This document shows positions 1 through 12,200 of a stretch of 64,000 nucleotides of DNA, piece after piece. The stretch spans positions 248,001-312,000 of the forward strand of contig JAZGUH010000400.1 in assembly GCA_037893225.1 (NCBI GenBank), given 5' to 3'. The stretch is from Hippasteria phrygiana (Eukaryota > Echinodermata > Asteroidea > Valvatida > Goniasteridae). A program made the translations under genes and the position numbers. The notes below the pieces were generated by a model. That model saw only the letters and a program-made list of their open reading frames with translations. It searched no databases and was not told the DNA's origin. Every line of letters starts with the position of its first letter. Within the stretch, counting starts at the first letter, position 1.

Positions 1-107
1 TCCACTTTTCTTAAAAATGACAGCACGTGCCATGATTAACAGGATGCTTGAGACTGCTATTTACTTACATTTTAGTACGGTATTTCGTAATAATTCAGTT
101 TTGTTTT
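1..107 (-). repeat. MITE A, partial copy at window edge
   Basis: The segment matches, in reverse orientation, the internal part of the repeat called MITE A here (full copies at 29330-29776 and 48477-48975). Shared landmarks are the tract reading 'tttcgtaataattcag', the 'caggatg.ttgagact' block and the 'acttttcttaaaaatgacagcac' block. The rest of the copy is beyond the left edge. Confidence 0.7.
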
Positions 108-931
108 TTGATGTTTGCAAATGATGTATCCTACCTTTAATTGCCAACAAACATCCCGCCCCTTCCCACTTGACACGCTGCTCTAAGGCAGTTAGGTGTT
201 AACATTGTAAATTATTAACAAGGCCTCTAAAATTGTCCATGAAAAGAAACTTCACACACCTGCAATTCAGTTTAAAATGTTTAAGAATAATCAGACTGCA
301 ATATTTTTATAGCTTTGGTAATGATCAAAAAAACAAATTGATCAGTGCAAAGCTTACTGTTTATAAAGATGGTACCAGTACCAATATCTTCCTGAGAAAT
401 ATTTCTGTCTGAAATGCTGTCATCTTCAAGACAACCGTATTGGAAGACCTACAAAAAAAATGCTCAATCTTTGTTGCTGATTAACCATTTGCAATGCAAA
501 CATGTGCACACACATTTCTAAAAATAAAATTTGCTTGATCGACAGGAACTACACTCAAGTCTTCTTAAGTGAAAATCAATGAGAGTATTATAATGCATTC
601 CGCTGTCCACTTGTCTGCCATATTAAAGTCTAGCCTCCAGACCTCCATGCTAATTCAGTATGTCAGTAGAATGAGCTCAAGTTTCTGCATTAGGATTGTA
701 AACTTAATAACTTTCTTCATCTCATGTTTGGTTAATCTTTTTAAGTATTAAATTGGTAGGAAGTTGGGACACCGATTGTAAAATGTAACAGCACATCTGA
801 ACAGAACGTCCCGAGACACTGATAGACAAACAATTACTCTGCCCAATGAATTACTTGTTGTACAATGTACTGCTACTAGCCCGATCGTCTGGTGAATGCC
901 CTGCCTAATTTGGAATGAATTCAGAAACCCA
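108..931. other. No gene seen
   Basis: AT-rich non-coding sequence. I see no exon, RNA gene or clear repeat. It is presumably intron or downstream sequence of the minus-strand P450 gene whose exon begins just to the right. Confidence 0.5.
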
Positions 932-937
932 ACATAC

Positions 938-1136
938 CTCCAGTGAGCTCCCTCACCCCATTGATGCTGCCGACGAAGACCGTGGGCTTGTTGAGAAGGC
1001 GCGACAGGAACACCCGCGATCCGTACTCTTCAATACGCCAGTTGACAAACGCAATAGGATCCTTGTAGAACTCGGTGGACTTGTCCCCTATGATGCTATA
1101 CCCTGCACTGCCCTTTAGGACAGCCATAGCAGGTGG
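938..1136 (-). CDS. Cytochrome P450, one N-terminal exon
   Basis: On the minus strand an exon encodes a P450 N-terminal region: a glycine/proline stretch, then IIGDKSTEFYKDPIAFV, then a helix with YGSRVFLSRLLNKPTVFV and GVRELTG. In P450s this is the beta-1/helix A-B part of a haem monooxygenase, just after the membrane anchor. The donor is GTATGT at 937-932. The right border is either an acceptor AG at 1138-1137, preceded by a 23-base poly-C tract on this strand, or a start codon at 1127-1125. The ATG at 1127 gives 190 coding bases, leaving one base of the next codon. All downstream exons, including the haem-binding cysteine, lie off the left edge, so the P450 family cannot be fixed. The phrase resembles CYP26/CYP120-like N-termini, but that is only an impression. 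Confidence 0.72.
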
Positions 1137-1138
1137 CT

Positions 1139-1161
1139 GGGGGGGGGGGGGGGGGGGGGGG
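1139..1161. repeat. Poly-G tract (23 G)
   Basis: An uninterrupted run of 23 G on the plus strand abuts the P450 exon. On the minus strand it is poly-C and ends in CAG, so it could act as a pyrimidine tract for the exon's acceptor. Confidence 0.95.
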
Positions 1162-1346
1162 AGGAAGGACGGGACAGAGGTGGAGGGGGTCCAAAGGCTG
1201 GGTTTGGGCGGCAATGGGGAGGTGAAGGACTGTTGTTTCTTTCCAGGATCTGGAAGATAATTTAAAAATATTGAAGTGATAATTTTTCATCAAATTCTTT
1301 GAGATCAGATATCAAATCATGACCATGGGTTTGATCAGGTATGCAG

Positions 1347-1436
1347 CGCCTACACTCTGTACAGTTACGTTCATTTGCGTAATGCCGTTATGCAAGGCAA
1401 AGGCATGAATGAATGCAACTGTACAGAGTGTAGGCG
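1347..1436. repeat. Palindrome with perfect 20-bp arms
   Basis: CGCCTACACTCTGTACAGTT at 1347-1366 is repeated as its exact reverse complement at 1417-1436. The partly paired 50-base spacer includes related 'catt.gcgtaatgcc/ggcatgaatg' sequences. It is probably a small foldback MITE. No coding potential. Confidence 0.85.
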
Positions 1437-1559
1437 GAGCATACGCGTTCGGATCGCTGCTATGATGTGACGTCTCGAGGATAGAGGTCACAAACAAACA
1501 AACAACTTCATGACGGGTGCCTCTCGGAATAGAATGGGAATTTTTACTTTTCATCCGGA

Positions 1560-2620
1560 TCGTAAGTGAACCTTAGTACCTCCATCTTGGAACTCTGATG
1601 TTAACGTTAGTTGTATGTCAGGGGGCATATCTAATATTTTTGTGGCTGTTAAATTATTTAAATGGTTCAATCTGATGTTTCTGTTGGGTCTTCTGGCAGT
1701 CAATGGTGGCCATCTGCCTTGGACCTTACCACAGAGCAAGGATCGCAAGATCATGTCAAAATCATGTTAAAAAGCGATCAGTAGGATCCAAGTTAATCAG
1801 CTCAAAATGCCAATTACACATTGTTTGAAGACGCCTAAATGTTTGCTCTAATCATGCTATAAATAAACCTCATGTATGTTTCCTCCGCCAACTTAGTTTT
1901 GCTCATTGTGCAGATCTACAGTTTACCCTTTGTGCTGTACAAGTGGTGCAGATCAGTTTCTTTTTTTTTAACCAATAAGGTGCTTTTTTGCGTTTGAATA
2001 GCCATAATGGTGTTGCGTAATTGAATTGCATATTAGCCTTTTACAAGCAGTGATATTCGTTGATTTCCTCTGAAGCTGTCATACTTTTCATGAGATTCTT
2101 TGGAAGCGGGGTTTTTACAAGAATGCGAATCCCATGAAAGTGAAGCTAACGACCAACTTGAAACCTTCCTGGTGATTATTAGTGTGCAATATTTTTTTTT
2201 GGTCAGATTCACGAGTTCAAACTCGGTGTAGGTTGTGCTTCGATTCTGTAGCAGCAATTGATAACTGAACCAGCGATCCCGGTGATTTTCGGATAGTGCA
2301 TAATTCAATAGCATTTAATCATATCGATACCAATCACTAAAGAAATATGCCAAGAATCGATACTATCTACTTCCGACTTTACCTGACAATGTTACAAAGA
2401 AATCAATAAATATTACTTTAAAAAAACTTTGCACGCCTGATTTTATGATGTGTGTCTTGGGAAACTTCTTGTGCACATATATTTCTAGGGTACATCTGAC
2501 AGAAAACCCCGGAAGAGATCATTTGAATGGTTCGTATTGTCATAGCGTTTGTACAGTATTTTGGCAACACGTCTAGTAGCAGCCCGATGTAAGACTATCT
2601 CACAGACATTATTATCAATG
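1560..2620. other. No gene seen
   Basis: I see no exon or RNA gene here. Part of 1660-1760 resembles 35870-35970: both have 'ctgttgggtcttc.g', 'ggatc.ta' and 'gatcatgtcaaa' blocks. An old dispersed repeat is likely. Confidence 0.4.
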
Positions 2621-2676
2621 GCTATGGCTCTTCACCGTAGCCTGTCAATGGCCCTTCACCGTAGCCTGTCAATGGC
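2621..2676. repeat. Short tandem duplication, 24-25 bp unit
   Basis: The unit 'cttcaccgtagcctgtcaat' followed by 'ggc' occurs twice head to tail, giving two copies plus part of a third. I see no function. Confidence 0.7.
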
Positions 2677-3764
2677 CAAATTCGAAGCCGTAGCCACAAC
2701 AGATCCGATCCAGGCAATGGCTTATACTGTGCGATTGCAGCATACCAGCCTGTGAATAAACTAAACTGATACACCCGCAATACACCTCAACATACGTGAC
2801 CTTTTCAACATTCTCAAAGCATCATGGGAACAGCATCAGCCCTTACTGGCATTAGAAGAGCAAGCACATTAGAACGGACGTGATTGGTCACATGTTGGTT
2901 GTCATGGTTGCAAAAATCCTCTTCTGATTGGCTAATAATGTGACTTTATTAGCTGTTCTAATTCCAGAGCAGTTGCATTCGTCAGTAACTGGTACCCTGA
3001 GTCTGAGAGGGATTCCCCAATTATTTCCTTAAATTTTATTGCCATTTAAAATTGATTTTTCTGGTTAACTTAGAGTTGTTTTCTGAGTTTTGCGACTCAA
3101 AATTTTCGATTGGCGGGGTCACCACAAGTTCCACAATAAGAAGGGAAAAGGGTAACTCTTTTGTTAAATATCTGAAGGGGGTGAATGAAGAGCAGCTTCA
3201 CAAAGTTAAAAATAAGGTCACAGTAAAATAGAAACACACACATAAACCCAATCGGGAAGCCACCCCACCTTACCCCTTTAAATTTAAAATCACACTACAT
3301 TTTGTGAGGGATTAACTGGTGACTAGTTTGTAGGCCTATCTTTAAAAGAAAAAGTAGGCCTATCAACAAATATAAATATCAATATTTGCGTTGTGAAAAT
3401 TGTCAGACATTGTACATTGTAAGTACAATCCTGACAAGGATGGTGAAAATGCGAGTGCAATTTGAGTCCTGTGAACTGTGAAACTAAACAATTCCGGAAG
3501 CCCCATCCCCTCCCCCTCCCGACCCCCCTCCCCTCCCCTGGCTGAATTGGCCTACCACAAATATTGCAAGATACTACATATTTAAAATGTAATTACAATG
3601 TATACATGTATTCCCTATTTCCCTTAGTTTTGGAAGGTTTTAATATGAAGGAAAAGAACTATGCCAACGTTATGAAAATGTTGCAACATACATGCATATC
3701 AAAATGACAGCAAAATTGGATTGGCCAAAGGTTTTCAATGTGCGATCGATTTCCTTTGCTGAAA

Positions 3765-3955
3765 TTGTTTAAACTTGCGCAAGGTTCTCAATTTGTGATC
3801 GCCCTTGCGCCAATTATAACGTTTGCGCGCAAATTTAAATAGTGCAGTAAAATTTGCGTGCTTCGGAAATCCCGGGCGCAAGATTTAAACTTGCGCACGC
3901 AAGTTTAAACTTGCGCACGCAAGTTTAAACTAGCGTGCGCAAGTTTAAACTCGAC
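3765..3955. repeat. Palindromic GTTTAAAC / TTGCGCA repeat cluster
   Basis: Units of about 19 bp that read like 'acttgcgcacgcaagttta' repeat and are themselves nearly palindromic. At least four GTTTAAAC palindromes occur between 3769 and 3950. A looser version, with TTGCGCAAGG and TTTGCGCGCAAA, precedes the tight array. It looks like a self-complementary minisatellite or the end of a foldback element. Confidence 0.75.
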
Positions 3956-4535
3956 TGGAATTGGGCAAGGATTTTATTGTTTGCTTTAATGGCGATTGTG
4001 TAGTGTAGGGCCCCTCTTTAGTTTCGATCAAATTAGAGTCAAGGGTATTTTTTCTCATTCAAAAATGACTTTTTCAACCTACTTCTCTTAATTCTATTTC
4101 TATGAGTCATTTTTTGTAATTTTGAACACTTTATTGTGGTAAAAAATGTAATTTTCTTACGCGCTTTACGGCAGTTGCCTTGTGAATCAATGCGGTTTTG
4201 CGTGTTTACTGCGTGTCGCGGTGAGCAGCCATCTTTATTTTCGCATTGCGTTTTGTCGTCCTCATCACCGCTTTACCCCAAAATTTCCCTCAAAAACTAA
4301 AACCCTGCCATGCCCTTTATCTACGACATACCTATTGGTTTGTAATGTCGCTATTAAACTAGTTTGGCATAAAAGTGGATTTTTGTTCCCTTATAAGTTA
4401 TACTATAGGGAACATGGCCCTACAGTACAATACACAATCGCCGCTTTAATAATATTTATGTTTGCTGCTGGTTGCGATGTTATCGCCATGTTTCAATTCA
4501 AGGTCATGAGGTAGAAATCCCTAACTTCAGTACAA

Positions 4536-5625
4536 GTTACAACGCTCTGAGGCTTTACAGTCACTTCGCCCAAAAACCACATCGCCCTCAACCACTTCGC
4601 CCTCAACCACTTCGCCCAAATGCCACTTCGCCCAAACGCCACTTCGCCCAAACGCCACTTCGCCCAATTACCCCTTCGCCCAAATGCCACTTCGCCCAAA
4701 AACCACTTCGCCCAAAAACCACTTCGCCCAAAATCCACTTCGCCCAAAAACCACTTCGCCCAAAAACCACTTCGCCCATGCCCGATCCGTATGCCCTTTT
4801 TTTCATTTCATTAGTTTGTTACATAAATTGTACATCATCCCTCATATCAGTTAAGATGTTAGAATATAAATGTTTGTAAAAAATTACGATATAAATTTTA
4901 CGAATTTTTTATAAAAACCTCCGGAATACCGTACCAGCGCTCTATACTACCATGGAGGAAGGTTCATTCCTCCATGATACTACCCTATGTTGGCGGTCTC
5001 CCAAATTGTCAGTATCTTTGTTTGGGTTTGGGTGGGCGCTTGTCAGAAGTCATAAAATCGTAATAATTTGAATGACCACTTGATAAAAATAATTGACCTA
5101 TCGCGGTGGAATCGCGTCAACGCAGCTTATGAATTATTGTCCAATCACATCAATTAAAATTCCACGTGGAATGCGCAAAATCTGAGACAAACAAAAATTA
5201 CCACACAAAAATCCCATAGGGTTGTCTAAGGGGCGTGGTTAACTCGTAAACGGCGACAGGTCAATTGCCTATAAAACTAATAAGAAAAGAAAAGCATGGT
5301 CACAAAAAGGATGTCACAACGCAAATAAAGTTTTGAATGCACCATCAAAACGAAATAGAAAACAAAAACAAACACATTGGGAACAAAATCTTGGGTGCTT
5401 AAAAATTGGGCGAAGTGGTTTTTGGGCGAAGTGGTTTTGGGGCGAAGTGGTTTTTGGGCGAAGTAGTAATTGGGCGAAGTGGTTTTTGGGCGAAGTGGCG
5501 TTTGGGCGAAGGGGTGATTGGGCGAAGTGGGAATTGGGCGAAGTGGCGTTTGGGCGAAGTGGTTGAGGGCGAAGTGGTTGAGGGCGATGTGGTTTTTGGG
5601 CGAAGTGACCGACAACCGTTACAAC
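4536..5625. mobile_element. Foldback element with inverted 16-bp tandem arrays
   Basis: The left arm (4560-4778) is about 14 tandem copies of a 16-bp unit of the type CACTTCGCCCAAAAAC. The right arm (about 5405-5609) is the same array inverted. The outermost units, including the rarer variants with 'acatcgccctc' and 'accacttcgccctc', are in mirror order, so the arms form long terminal inverted repeats around a 620-bp core. GTTACAAC occurs just outside each arm (4536-4543 and 5618-5625) and may be an 8-bp target duplication. The arms are open in several frames and give peptides rich in FAQKPLRPK or GRSGFWAKW. These are by-products of the repeat, not genes. The core holds a fragment of the tRNA-derived SINE (about 4916-5060). 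Confidence 0.85.
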
Positions 5626-5629
5626 ACTA

Positions 5630-6080
5630 AAATTCCTTAATCCCTCGTACAAAATGCCTACCTGAATATTCCGCTATACAAAGCACTGTCCTAAATGATT
5701 AAAATAGCTGATATTTTGATAACAACTTCATCAAATACAATCCACGCAGGCCTCGACACGCGACAAATCGTTCGTTCTTGATGGTTATCGATCTGCTACC
5801 GGCGAAATTGCGCCCTCAATCGGCCAAGAGAAAATAAACAAAACCAAACCCGTATCAATGAAGTACCCTGTGCAAGTAAAATACACGAATTTCAATGTAT
5901 ATTTGAACAATTGCAATCGAAATTGTTTTCCAAAATAGCTTTATAAATAGTAGAGAATCTAAGAAGCTCCAAGTTTTTGAGTAGCTGTAATTTTCATCCA
6001 ATAAAATGTCTTGAAAAGATATTCTTTGGATGTTCCATTTTCTAAGAGGTTAACTTGCTCGGCGCGCGCGCGTGTTGACA
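5630..6080. other. No gene seen; upstream flank of UNG
   Basis: AT-rich sequence between the foldback element and the UNG promoter. A TTTATAAATAG stretch at about 5939-5949 could be TATA-like, but it lies more than 250 bp from the start codon and I do not assign it. Confidence 0.4.
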
Positions 6081-6085
6081 AACAC

Positions 6086-6097
6086 TTGGCGCGAAAA
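6086..6097 (+). promoter_or_regulatory. E2F-type site upstream of UNG
   Basis: TTGGCGCGAAAA matches the E2F consensus (TTTSGCGC plus flanking A-run) and sits 106 bp upstream of the UNG start codon, in the only CpG-rich patch of the area (cggcgcgcgcgcg at 6060-6072). UNG transcription is under E2F control in mammals. A conserved S-phase control here is inference from motif and position. Confidence 0.55.
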
Positions 6098-6202
6098 TTG
6101 GATCTTGGTAGGCCCTACCACATGTTGCATGTATCGATACATTTGTACCGCGAACTGTTTTGAGATTTTGGTTTTTTTTAGATTTGCTTAGTTTTGACAA
6201 GG

Positions 6203-9200
6203 ATGATTGGACAAAGAAAGATTTCTTCCTTCTTCCGGGTTGCATCTGTAGGAAGTGGAAATAAACGGCAGCTGGAAAGAGAAAATTCAACAGAACAAAA
6301 CGAGGTAAAAAAAGAGTCTCTATCTCAGTAGTACTAACACTAATAACACTACAGTTATCATTCACAGTCACTCACTCAGGTCCATGAGCAGTGATGAGCG
6401 AGAGTTTAATAATGGGGAGACTATTTGTTTTTCAAATAAATTGTTTACATTTGTTTTTGATGTAGGTTTTGAAGAGAAAGTCATAAGAAACGATTTGATT
6501 CAAGTTCGGATTCCATCAAAGCAAAGAAATATTGATTTAAAACGGGGATATTTTGGTCCCTGAAAATGTGTAACGTTAACTTTAATAGTATAGTAACTTA
6601 ATTACCATGCTTACGGCAGGCCTAAAATTTTTGCAGACCCGGCATAGGCCTACCTAGGCCTACCTACAACATTTTCTCAAAATATTTGTCTCTAACGTTA
6701 ATCATGCCTTGGCTTAGGCCTATTTCAATGAATAAAATAATAAAAGGCAGATGGCAATCATGATTTCAAAAATAACAAGTTCCTAATCCTATTCAGAAAA
6801 TAAGTCACCAAACGAACAGCGCCCTTACCACAAGCATGGAGGATCCTTCCTCCATGCCACAAGTTACACATTTATTATAAAGAAGCTCAATTTTCCCATA
6901 GGCTCAGCATGAATAAGAACGTAATTTTCAATGATTTTCATGCAGCGTGCACACAAAAATCGCTGCAAAGTTCACCCCCAAAATCCATATTTTACTTATT
7001 TACAAAGCCACCCCCCCCCCCCCCCCCCCCAGGCCTACTTACCTAGCTTGCACCAAGCAAAAGATCACTATAATCGGTTCCAATCTCTGTTCCGTACTGA
7101 AACGATTTGACACACACGACATGCACAAAGTGGCTGTTTGGTATCCCAGCATGCAAAAACCATGGGGCCGGGTCAGGTGCGGGTCGGACAAGCTCATGTG
7201 AAAATCTGAAGTATGGCTAACATTGCGCAATGTACATGTAAATGACATTGCGCATATAAATCCAGCGGACCCGGCGGCTGTTGTACTTCGGATTTTATAT
7301 GAATAATCTTGTCCGACTTGCACCTGACCCGGCCCCATGCAGGCTGGGATACCAAACAGCTGCTTCGTACGTGGTTAATTAACACTCTTAGCTCGTGACA
7401 TAAGTGGCAGTGCTGGTCCATACGGGTTCGACGCCATGTGTAAGGTTTTTCTTTCTTTTTTTCCAAAAAAGTAATTTCTTTTTTTTTTTAAATCAAATCC
7501 CGATTTAATTGCAGATAACAAGCATTTTCTTTTTCTGATTCATCTCTCTGAAGGATTTTTTTTTAAGGGAAATAAAGTCCGAAATTGCAGACAAAGTCAG
7601 AACAACAATGAAGGCATGGAACCAGATGAAATTCGTTTATGGTAAAAATTTCTGAGTCCACAACAAAATGCAAAAATACTCACTCCGCATGTTCAGTGCT
7701 GTGCCGGTCAAATAGCTAAAATGAATCTGATGCCGGTTCATGGTCAAATAACCACTGCCTTTTCTAAAGCCCCATCTGATTTGAAATGAACTTTTTTTGC
7801 CAGGGATCAACACCAACAAAGAAGCTGAAATCAATCGAGAATGTGGACGAATCGCGAAACGGAGTGAAAGATACATGCCTTAGGCTTAGCCCCGAGCAAA
7901 AAGACAGGATCACCCAGCAACGAGCAAAGGCTTTGGAGAGGCTGCACAGCAAGGAGGGGATCCCGCAGTCCACTGGCGTCATCGAAGCGCCCCCAGGAAT
8001 GGGGGAGTCTTGGGCGAAGGCGCTCTCTGCCGAGTTCACTAAGCCATATTTCTCAAATGTACGAGCTGTGGGTGTGTTATGTTTTAAAAGGGTTTTTAAT
8101 TTAAAGTCCAGTGAAAGTTGATGAACATTTAGTTTCTTGTCAGTGCCTGCACAGAACTTAGTGAATTATTCATTATTTAACCCTGTCACATAAAATAATG
8201 CAAAAATGGTCCCAGAAAGATTGTAAAATGTAGTTTAAAATGGGCTTCTATAGTTCTAACCACTGCTACAGTGTAATACCCCTGCCTTCAGTAGGTTGTA
8301 CGGGTGAGATTTGTCGGGATTTTTCCTGATTTCAGAAATTTTTGTTGGGATTTCAGAATTTTTAAAGAATCTCTTTTGCAATCTGGAATTCCTGAGGTGT
8401 TGTCCTAAAGGTGTTTTTACTTGTAAAAGTGGATATAGACCAATAGAAACATATTTTAACGGGGTGCCTTTAGGCCAATACAAATTGATAATAACTATCT
8501 AAATATGTGGCACAACCTGGTATTTCAAGATTTATGTCAGCAGAATCTGTAAAAATAAGGCAGAAATTAACATGAATGTGAACACTTTTAGTGACCATAC
8601 ACACATTCCCATTTTTACATCCCTGTGGAGACGTGGCATTGTTCTCCCCTTTGTTCCTGTACTTAAGCATATCCCCATAGACACAAAATTCCTTGTGGAG
8701 ACAACCTAACCCATAGAATTGCCTATTCAGTCCCTTTGTCTCCATAGGGCAACGAATATACATGTAGGGGCACTGTGCCAAGAACGTCTAACACAGAAAT
8801 CACACAAATTCTTCCCATATATTGCACGGAAATTTCCAAACTAAATTCTCAAATTTAAAGGTTGTGCCAAGTGTTTATACAATTCTGAACACAGATGGAT
8901 GGTTATTTTCCCAAGATTTGCTGACTGATTTTGGTGGGGTATTGAAGTAACTTAAAGTAAAATCTTTCCAAATGAAGCCTAGAGTCTGAACTGTGCGTAC
9001 TATATCCCAAATTTATAAAGAAATCAACCCCAAAAATATTTTTTTTTAGACTGAATTAGTTTTAAAACTAATGTCTAATGTTAATAGGCCTATTTCCTTT
9101 TTGTTTTTTACAGCTTCAGACATTTGTTGACAAGGAGCGACAGTCCAAGACTGTCTACCCTCCGACAGACCAGGTGTACACATGGACCCATCTCTGCCCT

Positions 9201-12200
9201 ATTTATGATGTAAGGCCAAAAAAATAATACAGTCGAACACCTTTATAACAAGGTCCTTGGGACTTTACAATTTACCTTGTTATAACAGGTACCTTGTATT
9301 ATCAGTAATGGAAAACAAAGACTCGGGACCTATTTTTGTCCTTGTTATAAGCAGGATGTTGTATTAACAGTGCTCTTATTATCCCCACTCGCTTCCATTT
9401 TAAAGAGAAAAAAAACTGCCTTTTTTTTGTTGGAGACCCCATTATTTTGTTGTTCCCCAAATGATCCACAAAATAAATTAACACTACATACAGGTATAAC
9501 ATCATGTTGGCCTGTGAATTGTATAGGTTAGTACATGTAGTCCCATCATGTTCCATGGTTTTCAAATGATTTCATATCTTTTTAGAATTGGTTTTTAAAA
9601 ACCATCTCTTGCAAATTTTCCGTTTTTTTCACCGACAGGTAAAAGCAGTGATTTTGGGCCAAGATCCGTACCATGGGCCAGGACAAGCACACGGTATGTT
9701 ATTTCTGCAAAAAAAACAAAGCTGTAGAGAACCATATGGCAGGCAGACGGACAAAAAACTGCATCCTAATTTACTCATTTAAACACACGAGGCATGCAGG
9801 CACACAGATGTACAAGAAACCTGGAACTATCATAGGAAAGAGTTCCATATCCGGACATCACTTATTTTCCCTTAATATGACTTAAAAACTACCAAAAAGT
9901 GTAAATCTAATGAAGAAACACGAATTTAGGAGGGAAAAATGTTCAACTTATTCTTTGAAAAAGACTTTTTCTGTCATGGCCTATCGACTTTTGTGCACGA
10001 GGTATAAGTAATGTCCGGATATGGAACTCTTTCCCTATCATAGCCTTTCAGATGGACAAGTTGGCTGTACAGACTGGCTGACCAAGAATAAGAAAGACTT
10101 ATATTTCCACCTTCCTTCTGCCCCCAACCCCCCCCCCCCCCCCCCCAATTTTTTTGTTTTAAATAATAAAATAATAATAAATATAAAATAAACAAATAAA
10201 AATCAATCATCAATAAAAATTGATTTTTGATCATTATCAAAGTTACATGTATTTACACCTTTAAAATTGATGCAGTCTGATTATTCGTAAACAAACCACA
10301 AGGGAAACTGACGAGGTAAATTTGAATGGATTTTCTAAGTGAACAAAGAAACCTGACAGGAGCGGGATTCGAACCTGCGACCTCCGGAACACCATACCGG
10401 TGCTCTACCAACTGAGCTATCTTGCCCTATTTTGGCAGTCTCCCAAATTGTCAGTGTCTTTTGTTGGGTGGTGGGGGGGGGGGGGGGGGGTGCTAGTCAG
10501 AAGTCATACACCATAATGCCGTGTAGCTGGGGATCATGCCTCAACTTTACGATACAACCTCGGAAGTGACTTTGTGGGGATCACTCAACGAGGATACGAC
10601 TTTTTATCATCAAACTACAGGGGAAACAAACTGACTAGGTAGTAAATTGTTTGGTCAATAAAATTCCTGCAACTGTACAAACATTTCAAAATTGTTTGAA
10701 AATCTAAAAATTCAAAAAAATTGCAACAATGAGCTTCTCAAAGATTCACAATGCCGCCCCCAATTTTTTTTCTTTCTAGAATCAGACCTTTTGCCCTTAA
10801 TCCATTTTAAATGAATTAAATAAAATGAAGCAATTGTAATTTTTTCTATATATCTAAATTCAGGTCTGTGTTTCAGTGTAAAGAAAGGAGTGCGATCACC
10901 CCCAAGGTAAACCGCATTTAAATTTCAGTACACAGTCTGTATCCGTATTGTACAGGTTCTGTATATATACGTCCGAGGACAAGAGGAGAAAGAAAACACA
11001 AAGGAACCTTTCAGTCCTCGCAAGTCAGTCTTTTGTTGAAATTAGTCTATGGGGTTGGGTTATATTAAAGAACAATAGAAAACACAAGGCATTGTCCTCA
11101 AGTATTGGGAAAGTACGACTAACTGCATGTACTTGTGGCAGTTCTTTGGCTGGTTCCGATGCATTGTTAAACTGTAGCATTATCAAGCTTCATTTAGTTA
11201 TTTTGAATTCTCTCTGGTATTAAGTGAAATGAAATCAAGTATTCCTCAAAAGTGCGCATCGCATTGTAACTTGAAAGCCTGAAGAAACCCGATGGAAGAA
11301 GATGATGAAATGTTGTTTTAGAGGTGGGAGGAAAACCCCAGAGTGGTATTAAGGCAGAGATTGACAACCCAATCCACATGTCGGCCCTGGTGGGATTCGA
11401 ACCCGGGTCACAGTGGTGGAAGGCGAGGTAAATACCACAAGGCCAACCTGACTCTGAGCTAAATTGTATTCCACAAAATCCAACTGGCACATTTAGCTGC
11501 TACACTGCTGAATCCACTATTCAACACACCGTGTGGTTTGTGTTGACTGCTAAATCCATCAAATTGCAACAGCTTTTTACCATTGTTGGATTTTGTTGGA
11601 TTCAGCAGGGTTAGGGTTTAATACTGAAAGTTTCATACATAGCACTAACGTGGGAATTCGTGGACTTGCCCATCTGAGGTCTACTAGACACAGTTTGAGT
11701 TTGTTGGCCGAAGCCACCTTTTTATATTGAATCGATTGTGCTTTGTACAATTTCTCTCCAGTTTGGATAACATGTTCAAGGAACTGTCCGTAGATATCAA
11801 GAACTTCCAGACACCGTCGCACGGAGACCTCACAGGGTGGGCCAAACAAGGTATGAATCGGTTACAATAGTCGGAAAGTTTTAAGTCAAAGCTGACATCT
11901 CGCTCTGAAGCCCTTGGATATGATTTTCTGTACAAAGTGGACAGGCGATTAGGACGATGTGATTTTGACAATTGCCGTTAAAAAACATATTCCACTCATG
12001 TACAAAATCACATCTGAAGCCTGAAAGCTATTGTTCAATCTTGACTAAGAGTACATTGTGACTTTTGGATTTGACAGCTTAAAGGTATATAACATTTGCA
12101 AACATCAAAAAACAAAACTACTGAATTATTATGAAATACCTTACTTGACTGTAAGTAAATAGCAGTCTCAAGCATCCTGTGAAATCATGGCACCTGGTGA

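Noticed and set aside
4472..4879. Open frame with repeated HFAQKPLRPKTTSPK peptide, and others on both strands up to 5652
   Set aside because: All are translations of the 16-bp tandem unit in several frames and on both strands. No conserved start context, no domain.
10357..10428. tRNA gene on the minus strand
   Set aside because: A and B boxes are good, but the anticodon stem does not pair properly, and the flanks are the shared body of a dispersed SINE family. The heads at 24598, 43817 and 44128 are rejected for the same reason.
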